DNA from: Brevirhabdus pacifica
GTDB lineage: Bacteria; Pseudomonadota; Alphaproteobacteria; Rhodobacterales; Rhodobacteraceae
Direction: 5' to 3'
NCBI RefSeq assembly: GCF_002797755.1
Contig: NZ_PGFI01000011.1
Coordinates: 310,001-374,000 of the forward strand
Length of the DNA stretch: 64,000 nt
Positions 44,938 to 52,655 of this stretch are shown here, piece after piece. The notes under the pieces are model-generated. The model had not been told where the DNA came from, did not search any database, and worked only from the letters and a program-made list of their open reading frames with translations. Both the position numbers and the translations under genes were made by a program. Each line of letters opens with the position of its first letter. Positions within the stretch are counted from its first letter, which is position 1.

Positions 44938-45924
44938 TCAGTAGAATTCGTCGAAATGCAGCTGATCCATCGGCACGCCGGCCTCGTGGGCCATTTTCTG
45001 GATCGCCGCGGACATGACGGCGGGCCCGGCGAAGTAGATCTCATGATCCTTCAGCGCGTCCCCCAGGTCCTGGGCGACGACATCGTGCAGGAACCCCTGA
45101 CGATGGCTTGTCTCGGGCGCATCCGAGAGAGCGGCGGTGAAGCGCACGCTGTCGGCCAGATCCTCGCCCAGGAGGATCGGGTCGATCAGGTCCTGCTCGC
45201 CCCGCGCGCCATAGTAGAAATGCAGCTGGCGATCCTTCAGCATCCCGGCGGCCTTGGCGCCGCGCGCGATCGAGACCATGGGCGACAGGCCCGAGCCGCC
45301 GGCCATCAGGATCAGGTCACGCGGCGAATCCTCGCGCAGGTAGGCGGTGGAATAGGGGCCGTCCATGCGCACCCGATCGCCGGGGGTCATGGCCCACAGG
45401 GCCTCGGTGCCCTTGCCGCCGGGCACGCGCCGGATCTGGAAGTTCCAGCTGTCCTCGCCGGGCAGGTTGCACATGGAATAGGGGCGCGCGCCCTTCACGC
45501 CGGGCAGGTGCAGCAGGGCGTATTGGCCGGGGCGGAAGTCGTCCGGCCCGTCCGCCATGAAGCGAAACTCGGTGATGTCATGGGTGATCTGGGTGACCGA
45601 AGTCAGCTCGGCCGGGCGGCTGACCGGGGGGTGGAGGGGCACGCAGGCCGGGTCGGCGCGGAACTTGACGGTGCAGGGGCCGTCGGGGCGGGCCTGGCAG
45701 CCCAGCCAACGGTTGCGCTTCTGGTCCCGCTCGCCCCAGGCCGGGGAATCCTCGCGCAGGTGCGAGACCTCGCCCTCGATCAGCTCGAACTTGCAGTTGC
45801 CGCAGGATCCGACATTGCACGAGTAGGGCATGCCCACCCCGGCGCGCAGGGCTGCGCGCAGGATGGTGTCGTTGGGGTCGCAGTCAAAGGATGCGCCATC
45901 GGGCGTGGTCGTGATCTTGTTCAT
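44938..45924 (-). CDS. oxygenase reductase: [2Fe-2S] ferredoxin-FAD/NAD(P)H reductase
   Basis: A 328-residue electron-transfer protein. The N-terminal plant-type ferredoxin domain has the cluster Cys in CNVGSCGNCK and a fourth Cys in WLGCQARP. A ferredoxin-NADP reductase domain follows, with RPYSMCNLP (FAD-binding RxYS) and LILMAGGSGLSPMVSIA (NAD-binding). The C-terminus LHFDEFY is typical of BenC/XylZ-like reductases. It would pass electrons from NADH to a Rieske oxygenase, directly or through the Rieske ferredoxin at 33350. It sits 23 bp downstream of iclR. Confidence 0.92.
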   Translation of the reverse strand: MNKITTTPDGASFDCDPNDTILRAALRAGVGMPYSCNVGSCGNCKFELIEGEVSHLREDSPAWGERDQKRNRWLGCQARPDGPCTVKFRADPACVPLHPPVSRPAELTSVTQITHDITEFRFMADGPDDFRPGQYALLHLPGVKGARPYSMCNLPGEDSWNFQIRRVPGGKGTEALWAMTPGDRVRMDGPYSTAYLREDSPRDLILMAGGSGLSPMVSIARGAKAAGMLKDRQLHFYYGARGEQDLIDPILLGEDLADSVRFTAALSDAPETSHRQGFLHDVVAQDLGDALKDHEIYFAGPAVMSAAIQKMAHEAGVPMDQLHFDEFY

Positions 45925-45947
45925 GGGCCCTCGGGATTGGGTGAGTG

Positions 45948-46769
45948 TCAGACATAGATGCGAGGCCTCCCCGAAAAGCCCATCGTCTGCGAGATCGTCT
46001 CGGCGGCCTCGATCACGACGGGTGCAAGTTTCGAGAATTGGCTTTTCTTCATGCGCAGGCGCGGGCCCGCGACGCCGACGGCGGCCAGAACGCGGCCGTC
46101 GCTGGTGTAGATGGGCGCGGCCAGGCAGCGGGTGCCGATCTCGCATTCCTCATCCTCGATGGCATAGCCCTGACGCTTGACCCGGCGCACGCGCTCGCGG
46201 ATCTCGGCCGCGTCGGTGATGGTCTTTTCGGTCATGGGCTTGCGGGGTGCCTCTAGGAAACGCTCCAGCTCGGGCTCGCGCATACCCGACAGCAGGCACA
46301 GCCCCTCGGCCACGGCAAAGGCGGGAAGCTGGCGGCCCGTACCCGATTTCAGGCGCAGGGTCTGGGGGCTTTCGAAATCATGCATGAAGACGGCCCGCTG
46401 GCCCTCAAGGACGGCAAGGCGCACGTTTTCCTGGGTCCGCTCGCGCAGGTCGTTGAGGATCTTCTTGGAGGCGTTCACCACGTCGAAGCGCGACCGCACC
46501 TGCGAGCCCAGCGAGAAAAGACCGACGCCAAGCCGGTATCGCCCGTTCTCGGGGTTCTGCTGCAACAGCCCCTCGTCCAGTAGGGCGCTTGCCAGCCGGT
46601 GTACGGTGCTTTTCGCCACGCCCAGCCGCTTGGCAAGCTCGCTTATGCCAAGCTCCTGGTCTTCGAGGCTGAAGGTCTTGAGAAGGTGGATCGCGGTCGT
46701 TACGGAAGACAGGCGCGTGCTGTCGCGGCGCGGATTTCGGTTCGGCTCGGATTTTTCCGGGGTGGGCAT
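45948..46769 (-). CDS. IclR-family transcriptional regulator
   Basis: A 273-residue regulator with an N-terminal winged helix (SVTTAIHLLKTFSLEDQELGISELAKRLGVAKSTVHRLASAL) and a C-terminal IclR effector domain ending in GVAGPRLRM. IclR proteins bind paired palindromes as dimers or tetramers and often control aromatic catabolism. Its own promoter holds site 6 of the composite operator, over the likely transcription start, which suggests autorepression. It is the only IclR gene seen in the window and so is the best candidate for all nine sites. The ATG at 46769 follows AGAAGAG. Confidence 0.92.
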   Translation of the reverse strand: MPTPEKSEPNRNPRRDSTRLSSVTTAIHLLKTFSLEDQELGISELAKRLGVAKSTVHRLASALLDEGLLQQNPENGRYRLGVGLFSLGSQVRSRFDVVNASKKILNDLRERTQENVRLAVLEGQRAVFMHDFESPQTLRLKSGTGRQLPAFAVAEGLCLLSGMREPELERFLEAPRKPMTEKTITDAAEIRERVRRVKRQGYAIEDEECEIGTRCLAAPIYTSDGRVLAAVGVAGPRLRMKKSQFSKLAPVVIEAAETISQTMGFSGRPRIYV

Positions 46770-46789
46770 GCTCTTCTGGGCCTTTCGCT

Positions 46790-46814
46790 GTTCCGGGATA
46801 GAGAACTGCGTTCC
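46790..46814 (-). promoter_or_regulatory. composite IclR-type operator, site 6 (iclR promoter)
   Basis: Plus-strand reading: GTTCC-GGGATAG-AGAAC-TGC-GTTCC. On the minus strand, -35 TTGACA (46844-46839) and a weak -10 (CGTTAA, 17-bp spacer) place the start of iclR transcription inside this site, as expected for autorepression. Confidence 0.65.
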
Positions 46815-46876
46815 ATTAACGCCCCGTCGTGCGGCGGGTGTCAACGGCGCGACCCGGCTGATGCGGCCCTTTGCCG

Positions 46877-48709
46877 TCATTTGCGACCAGAACGCGCAGC
46901 AGTGGCGGCTCCCTGGTCAGGTTGTGAATGCCCGTGAGAGTGCGAATGCCCGTGAGAGTGGGTGTGTCCGTGCCCATGCCCATGGCTATGCGCGTGACCG
47001 TGCGAATGCCCGTGTGAATGCCTGTCCCCATTCCCGGTTTCCCGCGCGATCGCCTCGTCGTCGCGGAAATGGATCCGCTCGACCCGGTTGGGGGCGCGGG
47101 GATCTTCCGCGAACAGCAGGGATTTCACGGTGACCGGCACGGTGAATGAGGGCAGGCGGATCTTGCCCAGGTCGATATAGTCGAAATCCCGCAGGCTGAG
47201 CCCGTCGAGGACAAGCAGCTCGTTTTCCAGCTTCATCTCGTCGCGCAGGATGCCGCCCAGGGTGTGGGCGATGTCGCCGTCGATGATGACGTAAAGCGGA
47301 TGGCCCCCGGCGATCCGGGGCGCCATTGCCTGCACGATACCGTCGGCCAGCGCGCGGATGTAGGGATAGTCCGGCTCCAGCCGGTATTCGAAGACCAGCG
47401 CGACCTCGTCCTCGGCCGGCTCTAGGTCGAAGGCCTCGAAATGTCGCAGGATGCTGTTGGCGATGGCGTCGGCCTCGGGGTGGGTTGTCAGGTCCACATA
47501 GGGTTTCAGCACCTGCATGTTGCGGCGCGGCAGCAGCTTGCCGGGGGCGGTGATGGTGCTGGTCTGGCCCGATAGCTGGACCGAGTATTCCGAGGCGCCA
47601 AGCGCCGTCGCCCGGATGCAGGCCGCAGCCGGCAGAAGCGGCGCGCCAAGGTCGCCCGCCTCGGCGCGTTCGCGCAGGGCGTTGCCCAGCGGCAGGCCCA
47701 GGTCGCCGAAGGACCGGGTTTCCTGCCCGGCGACGTATTCACCGACCCCGCCCGAGAAGATCACCCCGTCGATGCGGGTCGTGTCCGCCTCGGACGCCAG
47801 CTCGGAATTATCGCCCGGCAGGTCGGTCAGGAACAGGCGGGACACCTCGGCGGGCATCGGGTTGGTGGTGATTGCCGTGATCAGGCGGTCGGCCATCAGG
47901 CGCGCAATCTCGTCCAAGACCCCCTCGTCGGCGGGACTGCCGACCGACAGGTCGAACCCGGCCTCGCGGGCGAAGTGGCGTCCGGCCGGGTCCAGGCGGA
48001 CGACGCGGCCCGCCTCGGTCGCGATCAGGCGCCCGCCCACGTGAAGCGCGCCCGTCCAGACGACCTTGCCGCTGTCGCAGATCGCCAATTTGGTCGTGCC
48101 GCCGCCGATGTCGATGTTGAGGATGCGCGAGCCCGCGTCGTGGCTGGCCTTGGCCGCGCCAGAGCCGAAGGCGGCCAGCATGGCCTCCATGTGGTTGCCA
48201 GCCGTGGCGGTGACGAAATCGCCGCCCCGCTCGGCCACGATCTGGGCCACGGCATGGGCATTCTCGCGCCGAAGCGCCTCGCCGGTCAGGATCACCACGC
48301 CCGCGTCGATGTCGGCGGGACGGACCTGCGCCGCGGCATAGGCGTCGTCGATGATGGCGCCCAGGGCGACGCCGTCGATGGTGGTCTCATCCGCGAAGGG
48401 GGTGAAGGTGACGGGGGATTCATAGGCCGTGTGCCGGTCCACGATCACGTATTTGCTGGCCAGGCTTTCGCCGATGCGTTGCAGGTGCACGCGCGAGAAC
48501 AGGATCTGCGTGCCGGCCGAGCCGATGTCGATCCCCACCGAGGTGAGCATGACATTGTCGCGCTGCCAGATCGGATTGTCCTCCAGCGGGCCCGGGTCGA
48601 TGTCGTCATGGTCGTGATCGGCGTCGTCCCCGTGCTCATGCGGATAGAAGTCGCCGAACATGTGATCGTCCAGCGTGTGCCGCTTGTCATCTGGGGAATT
48701 GCTGCTCAT
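46877..48709 (-). CDS. EutA-like reactivating ATPase with His-rich termini (copy 2)
   Basis: A 610-residue ASKHA ATPase of the EutA family. It has SVGIDIGSAGTQILFSR (about residues 57-73), LNIDIGGGTTKLAICD, VIFSGGVGEY and the EutA ending FDYIDLGKIRLPSFTVPVTVKSLLFAED. Two extensions are unusual: an acidic N-terminus with HEHGDDADHDHDD (about residues 24-36), and a C-terminal run of alternating His with Ser or Gly (residues 564-595). Both look metal-binding. EutA normally reactivates cobalamin-dependent ethanolamine ammonia-lyase; no such lyase is here. The gene is divergent from bicupin 2 with operator site 7 between them. The ATG at 48709 is chosen by family alignment. Confidence 0.85.
   Translation of the reverse strand: MSSNSPDDKRHTLDDHMFGDFYPHEHGDDADHDHDDIDPGPLEDNPIWQRDNVMLTSVGIDIGSAGTQILFSRVHLQRIGESLASKYVIVDRHTAYESPVTFTPFADETTIDGVALGAIIDDAYAAAQVRPADIDAGVVILTGEALRRENAHAVAQIVAERGGDFVTATAGNHMEAMLAAFGSGAAKASHDAGSRILNIDIGGGTTKLAICDSGKVVWTGALHVGGRLIATEAGRVVRLDPAGRHFAREAGFDLSVGSPADEGVLDEIARLMADRLITAITTNPMPAEVSRLFLTDLPGDNSELASEADTTRIDGVIFSGGVGEYVAGQETRSFGDLGLPLGNALRERAEAGDLGAPLLPAAACIRATALGASEYSVQLSGQTSTITAPGKLLPRRNMQVLKPYVDLTTHPEADAIANSILRHFEAFDLEPAEDEVALVFEYRLEPDYPYIRALADGIVQAMAPRIAGGHPLYVIIDGDIAHTLGGILRDEMKLENELLVLDGLSLRDFDYIDLGKIRLPSFTVPVTVKSLLFAEDPRAPNRVERIHFRDDEAIARETGNGDRHSHGHSHGHAHSHGHGHGHTHSHGHSHSHGHSQPDQGAATAARSGRK
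46925..47020 (-). repeat. imperfect tandem repeat encoding the His-rich tail of EutA-like copy 2
   Basis: About 96 bp of imperfect 6- and 12-bp units encode alternating His-Ser and His-Gly pairs (16 His in 32 residues). It reads as a metal-binding tail and is likely to vary in length between strains. Confidence 0.75.
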
Positions 48710-48716
48710 CGCGACT

Positions 48717-48741
48717 GTTCCTTTATGCGGACCGTCGGTCC
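48717..48741 (+). promoter_or_regulatory. composite IclR-type operator and promoter, site 7 (between EutA-like copy 2 and bicupin 2)
   Basis: GTTCC-TTTATGC-GGACC-GTC-GGTCC, followed at once by -35 TTGACG (48743-48748), a 17-bp spacer and -10 TATCGT (48766-48771) for bicupin 2. The site also lies 8 bp before the minus-strand start of the EutA-like gene. Confidence 0.7.
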
Positions 48742-48829
48742 ATTGACGACACAATAGCCATCCCCTATCGTGAATGCAACCACCCAATCCGCCTTTCCCG
48801 CAAAGGCTTGAGCAAGACGGAGACGCCTC

Positions 48830-49942
48830 GTGAAAAATGCTATGGTTTCAGAAAAGCTGGCCGAGAAGTTCAAGCAGGAGAAGGAAACGCCCTATACGCG
48901 TTTCATCGCCGGCGAGGGCCTGGACATCATTCAGGGCCACTACATCCCCAGCCTCCACGAGGTGGAGCTGAAGCCATGGGCCCGTCGCGGCGGTAACGCC
49001 GTGTTCATCAACCACGACGCGTCGCGCACCACCAACGACTGCTACGTGATGGAAATCCCCGCCGGCAAGAAGCTGGAGCCCCAGCGCCAGCTTTACGAAG
49101 AGACGATCCTGGTGCTTTCGGGTCGAGGGTCGACCACCGTCTGGAACGACGACGGCGACAAGACCAGCTTCGAGTGGGGCGCGGGCGCGATCTTCGGCAT
49201 CCCGCTGAACGCCAATCACCAGCATTTCAACGGCTCGGGCTCCGAGCCTGCGCGGTTCGTGTCGGTCACCAACATGCCGCCGCTGATCAACGTCTTCGAA
49301 GAGCCCGAATTCCTGTTCAATACGCCCCACGACTTCAAGGGCCGCTTCTCGGGTGAGCCTGACTACTTCGCCGACCAGGGCGAGCAGAAGGGCCTGCTGA
49401 TGGAGACGAACTTCGTCGCCGACGCGGTCAACCTGCCCCTGATCGAGGCCAAGGAGCGCGGCGCCGGCGGCGGTCACATCCGCTTCCAACTCGCCAAATG
49501 CTCGATGAACAGCCACATCAGCCAGTTCCCGGTCGGCACCTACAAGAAGTGCCACCGACACGGCCCCGGCGCCCACGTCATCATCCTGTCGGGCGAAGGC
49601 TACAGCCTGATGTGGCCCGAGGGCGAAGAGCCCGCCCGCTACGACTGGAAGCCCGGCAGCATGATCGTGCCGCCCAACATGTGGTATCACCAGCACTTCA
49701 ACACCGGGAACACGCCCGCGCGCTACCTCGCGTTCAAATACGAGGGCGTCGCCATCCGCAACGCCCAGGGCGTGCCGAAAGCCTGGATCAGCCAGCGCAT
49801 CGGCGGCGACCAGATCGATTACGCCGACGAAAGCCAGCAGGTACGCAACATGTTCGCCGAGGCCCTTTCGGCCAATGGCCTGACCCCCGCGATGGACGCC
49901 GCCTACGAGGCCGAAAAGCCCGACCTGCCGCCGAAATCCTGA
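48830..49942 (+). CDS. two-domain cupin protein (bicupin 2), putative dioxygenase
   Basis: A 370-residue protein homologous to bicupin 1 (27306). The C-terminal barrel has H242 and H244 (HRH), Ala248 in place of Glu, and HQH at 287-289. The N-terminal barrel lacks the HxH pair but keeps E91 and HQH at 130-132. The start is GTG at 48830 with GGAGA upstream; an ATG four codons later is poorly spaced. It is followed 63 bp later by a Rieske oxygenase gene, with a stable hairpin in between. A dioxygenase role is inferred from the 3-His site and from the catabolic context. Confidence 0.85.
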   Translation: MKNAMVSEKLAEKFKQEKETPYTRFIAGEGLDIIQGHYIPSLHEVELKPWARRGGNAVFINHDASRTTNDCYVMEIPAGKKLEPQRQLYEETILVLSGRGSTTVWNDDGDKTSFEWGAGAIFGIPLNANHQHFNGSGSEPARFVSVTNMPPLINVFEEPEFLFNTPHDFKGRFSGEPDYFADQGEQKGLLMETNFVADAVNLPLIEAKERGAGGGHIRFQLAKCSMNSHISQFPVGTYKKCHRHGPGAHVIILSGEGYSLMWPEGEEPARYDWKPGSMIVPPNMWYHQHFNTGNTPARYLAFKYEGVAIRNAQGVPKAWISQRIGGDQIDYADESQQVRNMFAEALSANGLTPAMDAAYEAEKPDLPPKS

Positions 49943-49953
49943 CCCGATCTCTG

Positions 49954-49978
49954 CCCGGCCGGTCTTGCCCGGCCGGGC
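49954..49978 (+). promoter_or_regulatory. hairpin between bicupin 2 and the Rieske oxygenase gene
   Basis: CCCGGCCGG and CCGGCCGGG pair around a short TCTTGC-type loop. No T-tract follows, so it is probably an mRNA-processing or attenuating stem. Confidence 0.5.
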
Positions 49979-50005
49979 CCCATCCCACGAAGAAGGAGCA
50001 GTCCC

Positions 50006-51292
50006 ATGCTTCGCAAGGACGTTAACGATCTTCTGACCCAGACCGACTCCGGCACGCCCATGGGCGACATGTTCCGGCAGTACTGGATCCCGGCCCTCCT
50101 GGCCTCCGAGCTGCCCGAGGACGATTGCGCCCCGGTGCGCGTCAAGCTGCTGGGCGAGCGTCTGATCGCCTTTCGCGACAGCAAGGGCCGCTATGGCCTG
50201 ATGGACGAGTTCTGCGCCCACCGCGGCGTCTCGCTCTGGTTCGGCCGCAACGAGGAAGGCGGCCTGCGCTGCCCCTACCACGGCTGGAAATACGACTATA
50301 CCGGCCAGTGCATCGAGGTGCCGTCCGAGCCCGACGAGTCGGGCTTCTGCGAGAAGGTCAAATTGCAGGCCTATCCTCTCATCAAGATCGGCGACATCCT
50401 GTGGACCCACATGGGCGACAAGGAAGATCGTCCGCCCAAGCCGACCTGGGAATTCGCCACCGTCCCGGCCGAGCAGACCTACACCTCCAAGCGCTGGCAG
50501 GAATGCAACTGGCTGCAGGCGATGGAAGGCGGGATCGATTCCAGCCACGTGTCCTTCCTGCACTCCGGCGGCCTCAAGAGCGATCCGCTTTTCAAGGGGG
50601 CCAAGGGCAACCAGTACAACCACGCCGACAAGAAGCCCGTCTTCGAGGTGACCGAGGCCGAGGGCGGCCTTTACATCGGCGCGCGCCGCAACGCCGAAGA
50701 GGGGCATTTCTACTGGCGGATCACGCCTTGGGTCATGCCCAGCTTCACCATGGTTCCGCCCCGCGGCGACCACCCGATGCACGGGCACTTCTGGATCCCG
50801 ATCGACGACGAGAATTGCTGGGCCTGGAGTTTCGACTATCACCCGACCCGCGCCCTGACCGAGGCCGAGGTGCAGTACATGCGCGACGGTCACGGCGTCC
50901 ATAACGAGTATGTGCCGGGCACGTTCCGCCCGTTGCAGAACAAGGACAACGACTACATGATGGACCGGGACGCCCAGAAGCGCGGCGACACCTATTCCGG
51001 CATCAAGGGCATCGCCATGCAGGACGCCAGCCTTCAGGAAAGCATGGGGCCCATCGTGGACCGGACCAAGGAGAACCTGGTGTCGACCGACAACGGCATC
51101 ATCATGGCCCGCCACCGGCTTCGCAAGGCGGTCACGGCCCTGCGCGACAAGGGCGTGACCCCGCCGGGACGCGACCCCGCGCACCAGATGGTCCGCTCGG
51201 TCGCGGTGGTGTTGCCGGCCGATCAGCCGTATGCCGAGACCTGCAAGGAAGACCTGGCCGCCCGGCCCGGTCAGAAACACACCTCGGTCTGA
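50006..51292 (+). CDS. Rieske non-haem iron oxygenase, phthalate 4,5-dioxygenase-like alpha subunit
   Basis: A 428-residue oxygenase. The Rieske cluster ligands are C70, H72, C89 and H92 (CAHRGVSL and CPYHGWKYDY). The mononuclear iron site lies in EGGIDSSHVSFLHSG. The N-terminus (MLRKDVNDLLTQTDSGTPMGDMFRQYWIPALLASEL) is characteristic of the phthalate dioxygenase branch of one-component oxygenases. Known relatives hydroxylate or demethylate aromatic acids. Electrons would come from the reductase at 44938. It is cotranscribed with bicupin 2 and the following genes. Confidence 0.92.
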   Translation: MLRKDVNDLLTQTDSGTPMGDMFRQYWIPALLASELPEDDCAPVRVKLLGERLIAFRDSKGRYGLMDEFCAHRGVSLWFGRNEEGGLRCPYHGWKYDYTGQCIEVPSEPDESGFCEKVKLQAYPLIKIGDILWTHMGDKEDRPPKPTWEFATVPAEQTYTSKRWQECNWLQAMEGGIDSSHVSFLHSGGLKSDPLFKGAKGNQYNHADKKPVFEVTEAEGGLYIGARRNAEEGHFYWRITPWVMPSFTMVPPRGDHPMHGHFWIPIDDENCWAWSFDYHPTRALTEAEVQYMRDGHGVHNEYVPGTFRPLQNKDNDYMMDRDAQKRGDTYSGIKGIAMQDASLQESMGPIVDRTKENLVSTDNGIIMARHRLRKAVTALRDKGVTPPGRDPAHQMVRSVAVVLPADQPYAETCKEDLAARPGQKHTSV

Positions 51293-51308
51293 ACGGGAAG
51301 GGGGCGAC

Positions 51309-51881
51309 ATGACTGATCAGACGCGTCCGACCCTGCTGGCAAGCTGTGCCAGTGCCTCGACCGCGGCCGAGGCGCGCTTTCGGGTGAACTACCCCAACTC
51401 GGGGCGGCGCCGGTCGCGGATCTTCGCCCTCGACGGTCCTGCCGCCGAGGCCATGTTCGCCATCACCGAGGCCCCCTGGCAGGGGGCCCATTTCCTGGCC
51501 GTCGGCTCGGGCGGCGATGTCGATCCCGAGGCCACCGGCGCCGACGATCTGCCGCTGTCGCACCCCGACGGGACCGGCGCGAAACTGAGCGAGGAGATCG
51601 AGGGCGCCGATGTCGTGGTCCTGATCTCCTCTACCGGCGAGAATGCCGGCGCGGCCGAGGTCATCGCCCGCGAAGCCTATCACCGTCACATCATGTGCGG
51701 CGGACTGGCCCTGGCCGGCACCGCCCTGGCCAACGGCCGTGGGTCGGGGGCGCCCGCCAGCTCGCCTGACAGCGATCCCACCAGTCATGTGGTCAACACC
51801 TTGCGCCCCTTCGCCTCGATCCTGGTCGTGGCGCGGGATGCCGATTTCATTCCTGCCATGCTGAACGCCCTCAGGGCGTGA
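51309..51881 (+). CDS. hypothetical protein, possibly a remote FtsZ/tubulin-like fold
   Basis: A 190-residue soluble protein that I cannot assign. One segment, KLSEEIEGADVVVLISSTGE, followed by NAGAAEVIAREA, has the shape of the FtsZ nucleotide region (helix, GAD strand, then a Gly/Thr-rich loop and helix), but the GGGTGTG loop is not conserved. The C-terminus FASILVVARDADFIPAMLNAL looks like a strand and helix. It starts 16 bp after the Rieske oxygenase and ends 9 bp before the Ni/Co permease gene, so it is firmly within the operon. The fold suggestion is weak. Confidence 0.6.
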   Translation: MTDQTRPTLLASCASASTAAEARFRVNYPNSGRRRSRIFALDGPAAEAMFAITEAPWQGAHFLAVGSGGDVDPEATGADDLPLSHPDGTGAKLSEEIEGADVVVLISSTGENAGAAEVIAREAYHRHIMCGGLALAGTALANGRGSGAPASSPDSDPTSHVVNTLRPFASILVVARDADFIPAMLNALRA

Positions 51882-51890
51882 AAGGAACCG

Positions 51891-52655
51891 ATGGAATTTC
51901 TTGCCGCTCTGCCCCTTGGTCTTCTTATCGGGATGACCCACGCGCTCGAGTCCGATCACCTGGCCGCCGTGGCCTCGCTTCAGTCGCGCGGCGGCGGGGT
52001 GCGGGCCATGGTCTCGCGCGGGGTTGCGTGGGGCCTAGGTCACACGGTCTCGCTTTTCGCGGTCTGCCTGGGGGTCTTCTTCCTGGGGCTGACGATCAGC
52101 GGGCGGATGGAAGCCGGCCTCGAGTTCGTGGTCGGGCTGATGATCGCCGGGCTGGGGGCGCATGTGCTGCTGCGCATGCGGCGCGAGCGCATCCACCTGC
52201 ATGCCCATGAACACGCCGACCGCACCCGCCACCTGCACCTGCACAGCCATGCCGGAGAGCCGGTCCGCCACGCCGACAGCGCCCATGAGCACAGCCACAA
52301 GTCCCCCGAACGCGCCGCCTTGGCCCGCCGCCCGCGCAACGGGCTGGTCCTGGCTGTGGGGATGATGCACGGGCTGGCAGGCTCCGCCGGGTTCCTGGTG
52401 CTCGTTTCGGCCACGGCCGACAGCCTGGGACAGGTGCTGGGCTATCTTCTCGTCTTCGGCCTGGGCTCCATCCTTGGCATGGCCGGGCTTTCCGCCGTCG
52501 TGGCGCTGCCCTTGGGCAAGCTGGAGCGGCTGGGCGGCTGGCTGCCGGGGGCGGCGATGACCGCCATCGGGCTAGGCGCGATCCTTGTCGGCGGAATGCT
52601 GGCGCAGGAGAATTTCGCGACCCTCTTCGGACCCTTGCTGGACGGCCACGCCTGA
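51891..52655 (+). CDS. nickel/cobalt-type permease (HX4DH motif)
   Basis: A 254-residue membrane protein with about six TM helices. The first helix carries H17-ALES-D22-H23, matching the H-x4-D-H signature of NiCoT-type Ni/Co transporters. A cytoplasmic or periplasmic loop at about residues 100-145 is very rich in His (HLHAHEHADRTRHLHLHSH), a metal-sequestering feature. It is shorter than classical NiCoT and may belong to the UreH-like branch. The stop overlaps the next start by 1 bp. A metal import or export role fits the other His-rich proteins in the region. Confidence 0.78.
   Translation: MEFLAALPLGLLIGMTHALESDHLAAVASLQSRGGGVRAMVSRGVAWGLGHTVSLFAVCLGVFFLGLTISGRMEAGLEFVVGLMIAGLGAHVLLRMRRERIHLHAHEHADRTRHLHLHSHAGEPVRHADSAHEHSHKSPERAALARRPRNGLVLAVGMMHGLAGSAGFLVLVSATADSLGQVLGYLLVFGLGSILGMAGLSAVVALPLGKLERLGGWLPGAAMTAIGLGAILVGGMLAQENFATLFGPLLDGHA

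Noticed and set aside
46925-47020. Short repeats considered as a CRISPR array
   Set aside because: The units are 6-12 bp, have no unique spacers and are in frame coding for a His-rich protein tail.
48848-51310. An 820-codon open frame on the minus strand, antisense to bicupin 2 and the Rieske oxygenase
   Set aside because: It is a by-product of high-GC codon use on the opposite strand. Its translation is Gly/Val/Asp/His-rich without domains, while the plus-strand genes carry clear cupin and Rieske motifs.
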